64,000 nucleotides of DNA from Phytoseiulus persimilis (taxonomy: Eukaryota; Arthropoda; Arachnida; Mesostigmata; Phytoseiidae): contig CM075103.1 in NCBI GenBank assembly GCA_037576195.1, forward strand, positions 25,256,723 to 25,320,722. Direction: 5' to 3'. Below are positions 21,121 to 32,066 of the stretch, in pieces. Within the stretch, counting starts at the first letter, position 1, and the number at the start of each line of letters is the position of its first letter. A program made the position numbers and the translations under genes. The notes under the pieces were generated by a model that was not told where the DNA came from, made no database searches, and saw only the letters and a list, made by a program, of their open reading frames with translations.

Positions 21121-21704
21121 GTTGCTGGGCACGATCAGATGTTCCGAACAGATGAGTCTCTCCAATTTTCGGAGCGGCTTTTGTACAAATCGACAGCGAC
21201 CGAACTGATTCCGAATCGACGCTCTCGAGAGTTGAAAGATCGGTCGATCGATCGCTCGATTGTGTGCCGGCACGTGGGTGATGCCGCTCGTTGTTCGCTG
21301 ATTAGGAAGAGGCGGGATTCGAAAACTCAGCGCAGAGAAACATCAGCTGAAAACTTGATGTTTCTCTCATAACCCTCAATCATCGGCTCTCGATTGGTTT
21401 TGCGAGCCTTGTTTGCGGTCCCATCATCTGTCATACCACGAAGTTATACAATTCTTTCAGATTTCCGTATCGCCTCCAGTGACGTTAGGATTGGGGGCCG
21501 TTAGGGCGTCCGATCCCGCGTTGCCCCACTCGGGAGACGGCCGACAGAACGGACTCTGCCCACGCCCCTGCTCAAAACGGGCGGACAGTTTTAGAGTTGA
21601 AAACCCGCCCGGCCCAGGTCAGTCGATTGAATACTGCCCCTATGTGAGGAATTCCAGAGAACCATTGATTACTGTCTGAGCGAACGACTAGAGGTCGTGA
21701 GGCT

Positions 21705-22777
21705 GGTGTATACCCTGGATGCCGAAAAATCGAGCCAGAAATGCATGAAGCCGAAAAATCGAGCCCATAAAGCATGAAGCCGAAAGGCATGAAGCTGAAG
21801 AGCGTGAAGCCGAAAACCTCCTTTCCCAACAGCGGAGCGGTCGATACTGGTTTAGCGGGTAGTAATTGCACCTTCGTTATGCTCAGCCTACCTACTTCTT
21901 CTGCCTCGCTTACGTCCTCGCTGTTCCGCATCTACGATCCCTAGTTCGAACTGACCAAAGGTGTAGCTGCTACGGGAAGCAATCTGCTGAACGCGAATCT
22001 TGAAGTTTCCGGGGTCAACTCGCTAGAACTGAAGAGGAATCTTCACCTCCAGTTCTAGTACTATTCGCAGAATACGCTGTTACAACACCTTGTTCTTTCC
22101 TACCGAAAAGGGAAAACTGGCATGGAAACCCTCTTCCGCAGTCACAGCACATCCGCTGCCTGTTGAAGGCTCAGATGAACTCGACTGAACCGGAATCCGC
22201 GTTTGTCAGTCCCACTCGCAGTAGTACGATCAGTACCTAGAGCATCTACAAAGATCGCCCGCACTCCGGCAGACGAGTCATACGTTCCTATTAAACGGAC
22301 GATCAGTTCCTATGGCGTCAATGATTTGACGATGATGAGATGGAGGTGCCCCTGACCCAGGACAACACTCAAACTCCAGCGCGCAGGGGCGCTTTGCGTG
22401 CCTAGAAGAATGACCCATTCCCGTAAACGGACACGCTGATGAAAAGCGCTCGTGTGAAATGTTCTATATCAGAGAGCGAATCGGGAAAAGGTTCTTTCAT
22501 CGTTTCGCCGTACTCTGGAGTAAAACTGAGCCGTTGTCATCATTTCATCCGAGAACGTCTCCCAGTCGTTCCGAATGAGTCTCACAAAGGTACAGATCGA
22601 CGAAACGATACAGAAATCCCATCCCGCCAAACCAGTCCCGAACACTCCGCCGTTGGGAGAGAAGGTTTCCGGCTTCATGGTTTCCGGCTTCATGCTTTTC
22701 GGCTTCATGCTTTTCGGGCTCGGATTTTCGGCTTCATGCGTTTCGGGTCCGAATTTTCGGCTTGTCGGACCCTAACC
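21705..22777. mobile_element. 1.07-kb non-autonomous DNA transposon in copy A
   Basis: Absent from copy B, where a single GTGAGGCTG occupies the site (about 63910). In copy A this sequence flanks the insert on both sides (21697-21705 and 22778-22786), giving an 8-9-bp target duplication. The ends are GGTGTATACCC... and ...GACCCTAACC, only loosely complementary. Just inside are multiple inverted subterminal motifs: CATGAAGCCGAAA on the left, TTTCGGCTTCATG on the right, each several times. Subterminal repeat clusters of this type bind transposase in hAT and Merlin-like elements; GG-starting ends and an 8-9-bp duplication would suit Merlin, but this is inference. No transposase is encoded. Confidence 0.72.
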
Positions 22778-22860
22778 GTGAGGCTGACCCGGGAAGCGCT
22801 CCAGAGGGACAACACGAACAGATATCACCAACTCGACGTGCCACCATGTGTATGACATGA

Positions 22861-25260
22861 TCAATCCGAGGAGAACGACGCATACCAGCGGAAACAAAGG
22901 GTTCCCCGATCGTCATAACCCTTCATGCCCCGCGAGGATTCATCGGCGCTAGCTTTGGCGAGACGGGCTTGCGCCGGCTGCGGCGTCGTACACGTTTCCT
23001 GCGAGCATTTTCAGCGCATTTTTAACAAAACTGCTGGCAGCCATACCAAGAACTGACAGCTCCCAGTCGTCGACCGTGACTCATCATCTGAAACAAACTG
23101 ATTGAAATCTCCCATGAGAACCACACTCGGGGTCCTAGGGCGGTCGCGACAGCAGTGAGAACGAGCTCTCTCCGACACGAGTTTTCTTCTTCCAAAGCAT
23201 CAACCTGGAGACTGGGACCATCGCTCAGGATCCGAGTCACGGTCGGAAAGAATCGTCGACTAAGTAATTGAACGACTTAACGCGGCAACAATGTCATCGC
23301 AGCAAAAGTTCTCTGATCTCTTGATGTCCAGTTCGAAAGGTACTTGGCACCACGCTTGCAAGATTAAGATGATCATTGCCTTCCCAAAACTCCGCTTTGT
23401 GGGCGAAATCTCGGGGAAGATCTGTGTTTTCCTCCTCCGACTGAGAACACGGAGTATCGGTTGCCAGCGGGAGCAGAACTTCCATTCATAGGGACAGATT
23501 CCCTAAAAATCCGTGGATTCAAATACAGGTAGCTCCTGTTGTCCTGTCGACTGCGTCAGCCGACCTTGTGTCCCGTGACTGGGCCTTCCAAAGATCCGCG
23601 AAACTCATGATCCGCGGATCCCATAAGGCAAGATCCGCGGATCTTTCCAGAACGGATCCGCGAGGTTCTGCGGTCAAAATCACAGGACACGGGACTCTTC
23701 GCTGTGCAGACTAGGATATGACCGACAGAGAACGAAAGCTTCTTTTCCCTACCCGGACCTCCGCGTCGATTCATTGTGTAGAACAGGGGTAGCTAAACTG
23801 TGTTTCGAGGCAGCCCTGGGGTACCAATGCGCGAGAGTTTGATGACCTCTGGTATATAATGTACATTGGTTCCGGAACCGGTGCGTGCACTGCCGAATGA
23901 CAGCCCTGACCGGCGTCAGAGGAAGCTGCAATGTACAAATAACTGGTCATATTCTGACCCCAGTATAATATGCCGGTAGCGATACTGATGGGATGTCATC
24001 TCGGACGAGCCCTCTCCCGAGCAAAGCCAGCTGTTGAATCACGGACAGCTGCCTCTGAGCTACTTTGGTTCGATACTTGGTAGTGAGTCACGCACACCGG
24101 AGAACTTATTGGAGTACTATGAGAGGGAAGAGGTGGCGGTCTGAAAACGAGAGATTTCATATTCAAATAAGTAGTAGAAACGTTCGCCACGATCGCTGCT
24201 TACCAGTTAACGTCAAAAGCATCCATAACTTGAGAGAGCGAGCTGTATGGCTGCCACCGGCGAGTGACAGAGACGCAGGCGATGAGCAGAACAAAATACA
24301 GGGATTCCATGTTTGCCGCACAACGATTTCCCGATGAAATTCTACGATCAAATGTGCGCGGGTCTTCAGGATACGAATTCGCAAAAATCTTGCGGATCCT
24401 GCGGATCCGGATCTGCGAATCTTGATTCGCTTGAAGGCGTTATCGTGACCTCATCTCGCAGAGAATCGTGAATATTGATCATTGAAATGGGGAAGTTCGG
24501 AGCGTACAATGCGGACCATGGAGAGGGAGAAAGTGAACAGATCGTTCTCCTCATCGGAGTAGCTGTGTTGTCTACGGAGCCAAACGGATTCACTAGATTC
24601 ACCTGCGGATCTGCTGCGCTACGAGCGATCACTGGCAGGCTGCAGCGGGCGTGATGAACTCCACTCGAGCACACCCGAGCCAATTTGAAAAGAATGATCA
24701 CTTCGTCGTCGGCGCGGAGCCCGGAAGTCTCACGATTCTCGGTTACAGAGCTCCGATGAGACCACTCTAGCGTTTCCGATGTCGGGTTCTCCCGGGACAA
24801 GATGTTTCCGGCTGGCAACAACTTTAGAGCAACAAGAGTCGAGAATCGGGTAATTGCAAAAGTTCAGCGCGCCGAACTCCGGTCGAATCAGGGAAAAGCC
24901 GAATGTGGAAAGTTCAGCCGGCTTCCAGAAACATGCTCAAGTAGATTCGATGAACGACTCTCTGACACCAGCGATTGCACTGCCGAAACTGGAGTTGTGG
25001 CCACCTGTTCTTCCTTCAGTCGCACAGGGTTGGTTGAGAAAGACGCTTCATGACAAATACGGAGGCAGTCAGCAGCCGCAGAGCGGAGATATCGGCCTCA
25101 AGCAGATCCGATTCCGGTTCTCTTCAGCATGGCATTGGATAGGAGCCTATCTCGTCGGAACGGTGTCATAATTTCTCCCTCACGCCGAGACGGATCCGGG
25201 CAGGAATTTTGCAAGCTCCACTGGGAATGAACGGAGTTATGAATTTTTTCCAGGAAGGCT
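22861..25260. other. No recognised gene
   Basis: Only short, overlapping, motif-free open frames. Two clusters of a GATCCGCGG-like word occur (23590-23660 and 24390-24420). A CAGGGGTAGCTAAACTG sequence at 23786 resembles a hAT end but lacks a partner. Confidence 0.4.
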
Positions 25261-28200
25261 CTATCCCAGCCTCAGAGTGAGTCGGTTTAAAATGCCGTAT
25301 TGCTTCTCACAAAACTGGGTCCTCAGGTACCGGAAGATGCCATACGATCTAGTTCTTCGTTCTCGACCTCCACCTCTCGATTGCGATCGTGACTCAATGG
25401 GACGTTCTCGCCAACTGAACCGTCGCATGGCCGGCATTGGTGTCACTTTCCCTGAATACTCTCGGAAATGTCGTTTGAACGTCGGCTCATCTCCGGAGAT
25501 CCCAAGCTGAAAGTTGCAGTCACTCGGATCATCGTGAAATGACCATCCGAAATGGCGAAGCGGCGGATGGATAGAAGTGTCTTCTTCACCGCACAACCTC
25601 GAGCTGGTATCTCCCGCAGCGCTCATAGTTCCGGAACGAATAAAAACGCTGGGATTCTCTCAGGGTTGGATGATTTCAACCAAAATCGGGTCATGCTTCT
25701 TTGAGCTTGAGAAGACCATTCGGAGCCTTCCTCCTCGAGCCTCAGTGGCAAGGATAGTTCCTCTCTTGACTCTATGTACAGAACTTGGGTCGCGAATTCG
25801 AGAATTCTCAGATTCCTAGTTCGAGGTTCCCTTGGCTTGTTGTGCTTTCATTCCATCCGCACGTACGATTATAAAATACATTGTTATCCTATATCATCTA
25901 GAATGCGACGTTCCTCGCGCGCTCAAACGGGGCATCAAGCCATAAACCCGCCCGGGCATCGTCGAAGTTGGGGCAGGAACCTTTTCTGAGGAGGTCAGCG
26001 TCGGGGTCTAGGTGGCCGAGAAGCGATTCGGTAACCTGTCGCTCGAGACTGTTGATTACACACGAATTATAGACATTGCCCCCCACATACAGGTATGGAC
26101 AAATCACATCCGAGGGCGCATGAACGAGATTCGTACAACCCAGAATCCACTGCATTACGTCTCAAATGAAGCCCCACGCTTCGGGGTAGGCTTTGCAACG
26201 GCTGCTCAACCGCGGCTAATGACCACAATCAACGAAAATAAATCGTGGTCATTGATCGCAATCTTCCAGAGCTTTGCGCATACGTTAGGATCAAGAAATC
26301 ATACACAGCGGAAATATCTATCATGCTCCACCCACGTGGCATCGATGGCGTGGGAGAATCATGATGAAGTATCGGAATTCCCCGCACAGTACGCCAAGTC
26401 CGTTCCGTGTCCAACCACACGGTTCGAAACCGTACCAAACGGGGTACTCGGCAAAGCAATGCGCATCTCGACTTTGTGAGTCCGCACTAGTTCGTCCCAT
26501 GGATTCCGTGCGTGAGCATCAAAGATTCGCAAGCGATGTACAATGGAACGTGCATCCTGGCCAAGGCAGTGTCGATGAGTACACCGAAGTTTATCCAACG
26601 CCCTATAGCAGTGGTGAATAAACCGTGACCCGCCGGCCTCTTTCCTGTGGCCCGGTAAGACCATGTTCCAGGACTGACCGCCTCTTGAGAACGGAAATTG
26701 AAATGTCCAAACACCACGTGAACAAGAGAATAAAATCATATTATGCACTTCGGACAGACAAGGAACCAAGTGAAGCGTCATTGTCGTCTGTGCGAGAGTT
26801 TGGTTGGAGGGCGAGAGGCTTCATCGATCCTGTTTCTTGGGAAACAATACCATTACAGAACAGTTGGGAGAGCTCGTGTTCTCGGTGGAGGAATTCAAAA
26901 TTTGAGACGCACTCCATACTGAATTCCAGGACTTGTCACTTCTCTCAAGCAGCCTCTCCGACCGTTCTTATCAATCATCGTATCCCGCAATGGATGCTGA
27001 AACCCGATCGAGCTGACGGGCTATATTCTGGAGCCAGAACCCACTCTGGTCGTATTCCAGTTGTTACGACCCTACGGAGTTCTTGACGAAACATGTGCTC
27101 GCAATCAAGACTCACGGTTTTGAGTTCCGAATTGTCGAGTTTCGCCAACCCTCTTGTTGGTGGTCTGTCGCGGGTGGTGACTGAGAACACATCATGCTCA
27201 GCGGAAACATCTAATGCGAAACTTGAAAAACAGGATGGTGAGAGTGTACATCCATCTGGTGCCGACCATGTTGAATGTCCGTGGCCCGTCAGAAGTTTCT
27301 CAGCCCGCGTTCTGGTCCGTGGGAGAAATTCAGTGCCCACCACTGCCCTACGAGATGCATACCCTTTGGGCGTCCGATCATTGAGTGAGAATAAGGTTAG
27401 AGCTCTGGCGAGCAAGCGGAGCGATGCGAGCAGACCTTCAACCGGCGCGCTCGAAATTCTGGGGAGGATCTCGAGGGATTTCTCTCCCTCGTCTTTGGCA
27501 ATGGCCGTCTGTCTTTGGCGTGGAAACGATGGTATAAATGCAAGATCTGCCGAGAATCTTGTTTGCGGGCGCTCTCCCATATGTATAACCGCAGTTTTTG
27601 GTATTTTTGCGGTCATGGATTCGCAGTTATCGGTCAACCGTAACCGCGGTCATTTAGAAACGCGCTCCTCCCCGGAGCTTTCTTCGGAGGCCCTCCTCCA
27701 CCGTGGGTGGAAAACATCTGATGGGAATGAACGAAGTGGAGCACTTCCGATCCACACTGGCTTCTCGTGAGGGGCGTTTTCTCTTGGAAGGATGCAAGCT
27801 CATGAATTGGCGGGAAAACTGTGGATGCGACTAAGTCGTATAATGATCCAAGGCTTCCCCTCCATGAACTCCAAAAGTATGGCAAGATAGAATCCAGAGA
27901 GTGAAATCAGATCGACAACGTGATCGGGCCCGAATCTTTCCAAAACCATCCGCAGGTCGACCCCGGATACTTCCTACTCGAGCATTGGGCCAGATCCTTG
28001 GCCGGCGCCGAGGCCCAAGCTTCTGGGCCTTGGGCCTGACTTTGTCGATCTCTGTTCTAGAGGCTCTCGCGCGTTCAACGTATCCCCCATTCGAACGGGG
28101 ATCTTCTGCTCAATTTTTCCCGTTTACCGGGGCTTCGCCGTTAAGAAGCGAGACTTGGGTTGATTTGCTGGTGGCAGAAGCCATCGATCCATGTTCTCGA

Positions 28201-28600
28201 AGACTAAGCTGACTGTAGCGAGAAGTCTTGTTGCGAGGTTCCGTCCGGGCTCTAGCTTCATGGCTTCAACGGAGTTTCCTTTGTGCAAGCTCGGATTTCG
28301 TCGAAGGCTCGTGAAAATCGGGGGACACGAGGCAGAAAAATGGTGCCATGCTTCCGCGGATTCCGAACGCCTTTCGAGCCTGTAAGCTGAGTTTTACTCG
28401 CTTTGTTGTACGTAGCCATCCATGGATTGCCAACGAGGTAAGACGTAACGCACAGAACTCTCACAAATCTCCAAAAGCTCTGCCGGAGGAGGAGATTGCG
28501 GGACGACGAAATCCCAGGCGGCAAAGCGAACGACTTTCAAAGCTGTTTGACGACGTGGAAGCCGTTCCGAAAGCTCATGTTCTTCACAACAGTCACGGAA
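25261..28600. other. No recognised gene
   Basis: Long antisense-overlapping frames occur at 25261-25626, 26012-26781 and 26975-27770, up to 225 codons, without domain motifs on either strand. The 25.3-25.6 kb minus frame (HFGWSFHDDPSDCNFQ...) looks somewhat protein-like but I cannot support it with splice sites or homology. Confidence 0.35.
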
Positions 28601-28669
28601 CGCAAACGGACGATTATCTTACAGTTTGTGAGCGCGCTCCTCCCACAGGCACTTTGAAGCGGGGTAATC

Positions 28670-29710
28670 TTGATGACCCTACTGCCTGGAACCCAACAGT
28701 GGGGCGGAGAACGCTGTACGCTGTGGAAGAAGCTCAGGGAGCTGGGAATGAAGCAGGCGTGGATCGAACTACTCCGAAGACTATACACGGGAACCAGAAG
28801 CAAGCTGGTCCACGGAGAACACTCATCCGAGTGGGAAGAGACAACAGGAGATCTCCGACAAGGATGCCCAGGAAGTCCTGTATTGTTCCTACTACACACC
28901 TCCTCACTTGAAGAGCGCCTACAGAACAGTGGCTACGCCTTCAGAGTACGGAGGAAAGGAAACTTCTGGAACACGTTGGAGAAGAAATACACCAACATAT
29001 CCGGACTGCTTTTCGCCGACGATCTCATCCTGATGAGGAGAAACTTCGCGGAACTACAAAAGTCGTTAGAAATCACGTCCCAAATCGGGGACGAAATGAG
29101 ACTAACATTCAACCCAACAAAGAGTGCGATCATGATTTTCTCACAGAGTACAGGAACTATGCCGCGAATTCGAATGTGGGGGATTCACCCTGACGTTCCC
29201 GGAGGAGGGAATCCCACTCCGAGGAACTTTCAACAAAGCGATCAGAGAAAAGATCCGCGAGATTGAAACGACTAGATGGAGAGACTCGATGAGTCGGGAA
29301 ATTAGTATGACCCACCACAGGACCCATGCGATGGAGAGAGGGATCAAGAAAAACCCCTACGATAACAGCAGGGGATCCGCCCTGCTGGCGCTCAGCAGAG
29401 CAGGAATTCTAAGAACAAGGAGCGTCAGAACATACTCCGAACCGGGACTAGAAACGACCTGCGTGAAATGCGGATAGGTCCCGGAGACAATGCGCCACGT
29501 CATCTGCGAATGTAACGATCCCTTCTTCGAGGACGAGGAAGTGCTAAGGCGACTGGGACTCGACGAAGACCCCTCATTAGAGACGATGGACCAAACCTAG
29601 AGACTCCTACAGCAGTGGGAGAAAGAAACATACAATATCCGCTGAGATTACTCGCCACTGAAGCGAAAGTGTCATCATATTTTGAGGATAAATAAATACC
29701 AATACCAAGG
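28670..29710 (+). mobile_element. 5'-truncated non-LTR retrotransposon (LINE), RT to 3' end
   Basis: Starts inside the reverse transcriptase (LRELGMKQAWIELLRRLY). It keeps the QGCP motif in DLRQGCPGSP and the catalytic FADDLILM box, then a frame change near 29220, then a C-terminal C-x2-C-x8-H-x4-C zinc knuckle (CVKCG...RHVICEC) broken by a TAG just after the second Cys. The 3' end is AATAAATACCAATACCAA at about 29691-29708, a short tandem tail. Domain order is that of APE-type LINEs of the R1/I/LOA group. It has at least one frameshift and two stops and is dead. Confidence 0.75.
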
Positions 29711-31013
29711 GAACTTTGTTCAGTCCTGCATTTCTATACACTTATTCACGATTTCCGGTATAGAGCTCGATAGCGTTCTCCACGGAGAAAGGAGGAAAAT
29801 TAATTTTCGTACCGAGGTTACAACGGCTTCGAAACGCCTTCCGCCAGCAGATAATGCTCGCTGTCAGCAACCATTGTGTCATCGCCGTTGCAGCATTCCT
29901 CTCAGAATCGTGAGCTCTGCAAATTGACATCTACGACGGGAGCGACCGGGGCGCCCCGGTCAGCCTTACTTGGTGCTCGAAGAAGCCGAACCATCTAAGA
30001 TTCGAGCCGAAATCATTCCGAAGTAGCACACGTGTGTGGAAATTCCACCATGTCGTGACCGCTATGTTGCTCGGAAATTTCCGAGTCTGACCAGAACACA
30101 GTCGCTCATTTCCAAAGCTATTGATGAGTTATTGCTAACTTTCCACGATGTACAAGTCAGTAGACGAACACGGAACCGAAATTCTACTTCTCTACGTGAA
30201 CTTGGCATTGATCCGAGTCTGGCTCCGGTTCGTAACAAGACCCGTGGAAAAGAAGTGGACTCCCTCCGTTGTTCTCACCCTAGCGGTCGCCCAGGAGCTC
30301 TTCGTATACTCCGACGATAAATCAAATATTGTCCGGACATCCGAGTCCACCTAAGATTCCGCCGCTCGTGCGTCATCTCTGTTCCATCATCTTCTGGTAA
30401 GCCGGGAGGAGAACGGCACCGATTGTGGATTCTTCAACATGATGTTTAGCGTAAGCAGTGTGAGCGGAATCTCACGATGTTCACAGCTTACGACGAAACC
30501 AAATCGCTATCGGCGTGGAAACCGTTTGGCTCCCCTGGTTCGAATCGCTTCCAGGAATCGGCTGGAATTTTCGAGGAGCGAGCACGCGGATAGCGATTGA
30601 GGAAGTTTCGCTCTTTAGAAGAACCTGTGATGTCCTGGATGGAACCTTGTTGTAGACGTTTGAGGCGAGGATCATCGGAGAGCTATCGCTGACCGATCTC
30701 TTGAAGCGCTTGTGCCAGAGTTCTCTCACAGTGATCACGCTTCCTCAATACACACGCCCGGGCAGCGATTTGTAAGAGCGAGGAGTCATATTCAGACCGG
30801 AGTTTGATAGCCGCTGAAAGCCGACCCATGGAATCGGCTCGTAAGCTTGGAACGCAATCCTGAACATCCACAAGGATTTCAAGCTCCGTGTTCTCAAAGA
30901 AGACCTGCTCTGAAATACCCGAAGATTTCCAGCGTCAGGAGATTTCCTCACCCTCGGATCCCGACGGATGGATGGAGAAATCAAATTCGACCGAGGGAGA
31001 GGCTCTTCGGCTT
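29711..31013. other. No recognised gene
   Basis: Short unsupported open frames on both strands. No TE termini or RNA structures that I can support. Confidence 0.4.
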
Positions 31014-31364
31014 TCAGATTTCCGTATGATTCGAGGGGACCCTTCTCTTGCTACCTCGAGGAATGCTACCGCTTCTGGACTTGGCTCGCAGCCATTTCAA
31101 GGCGAAGTTGATTAAACAAAATGTCGGATAACATCGGATCTCGTCTCCCACTGAAGTCACGGTCAGCGCAGTTGACATTCCGTGAATGAGCAAATCTGGT
31201 CCGAATTCGGTGCAATTTTCCACACCATGGTACCAATCTTAGTAAATCTTGGGCAGTCTCGCAAACACATCGCGCAGATTCTTTTTCAGTCCCGCGAAGT
31301 CGTCTCTCGCAGCGCGCACTTGGACCACCAAAGCGATTGCGAGCAGAAGTCGGTGAAGCTTCAT
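31014..31364 (-). pseudogene. Possible small secreted protein gene with in-frame stop
   Basis: From ATG 31364 the minus strand encodes MKLHRLLLAIALVVQVRAA, a strong signal peptide, then RDDFAGLKKNLRDVFARLP and a TAA at 31239-31241. The same frame stays open after this stop for about 75 codons (ENCTEFGPDLLIH..., with further Cys residues). Either the gene is a pseudogene with one nonsense mutation, or the TAA lies in a short intron, or only the 41-residue peptide is made. No domain is recognised. Confidence 0.35.
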
Positions 31365-31916
31365 TTGAGAGGAAAACTTCAGTCTGTCGAGAGTGCAATG
31401 GAGCGCAGTAGAAGGTGCGTTGTGGGGCTGGCGTATCGATGAAACCAATGAAGAAGCGCGCTCTTGTAGGACGGGCTTCGATTCGCTGCAGGTTCTCGGT
31501 TTGTGAGCGCACGTTATCGATGGAATCGCGTCCGGATATTGTTTCAAGCCGGTAGTTGTCGCGGCCGCAGTTCTAATTGAGCCCTTTGCGCAGACGTCAT
31601 GCAAAGGCTTTCGACAGTGCGATACTTTCGAAGTCCTTCCGATGATCTCATAGTGAATGCACTCAATCGAGGCATCTGATTCTTTCGATTGAAGAACCAG
31701 CGGTCTGCGTGACCAAGATCGCTACGCCACGTGCATGACAAGTTTCAATACGGGTTGACGCTCGAGAAGGGCGAGCGTGATGGAATGTCAGCATGCCTCA
31801 TCTCTGAATGGACAGTTATGCTGATAGTCGAATGACTGAGAGTGAATGGAACAGAACTCAATTTCCGCATTGGCGTCTGAAAGTGCCAAAATTCCCCCTG
31901 AACTCAACAGGTACCT
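31365..31916. other. No recognised gene
   Basis: Upstream side of the signal-peptide ORF; no promoter motif is clear. It ends at the probable 3' tail of the minus-strand LINE. Confidence 0.35.
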
Positions 31917-32066
31917 TGATTGATTGGTTTATCAACCATTTCTTGCCCATACAAACTTTGTTATATGTCAGAAACCCCGTGCGCGGGGGCGAGTACACTC
32001 TGCTGGTTAGGGTCGTTAGTCGGTGATCTAGCAGGAGCGTGGGATGTGTTCTTTCGTTGCTCTCTC

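Larger units (their letters stand above)
9952..21704 (+). repeat. Segmental duplication, copy A
   Basis: Direct copy of the region starting at 53549. The junction is sharp: both copies begin GAACGCT(C/T)ACTCTTTGTC while the sequences to the left are unrelated. In the first 330 bp I count 13 substitutions, about 96% identity. After the insertion at 21705-22777 the similarity resumes at 22778 and continues to at least 22860, matching the last bases of the window, so the duplication runs beyond the window in copy B. Copy A carries an intact transporter gene and a secreted-protein gene. Confidence 0.92.

Noticed and set aside
23786..23806. CAGGGGTAGCTAAACTG as a hAT left end
   Set aside because: No matching inverted right end or 8-bp duplication found within the next kilobases.
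25261..25626. 121-codon minus-strand frame with protein-like composition
   Set aside because: Considered as an exon, but no acceptor/donor pair or homology could be supported.
26975..27770. Overlapping 220- and 225-codon frames on opposite strands
   Set aside because: No motif on either strand and no splice or promoter signals; length alone is not sufficient at this GC content.
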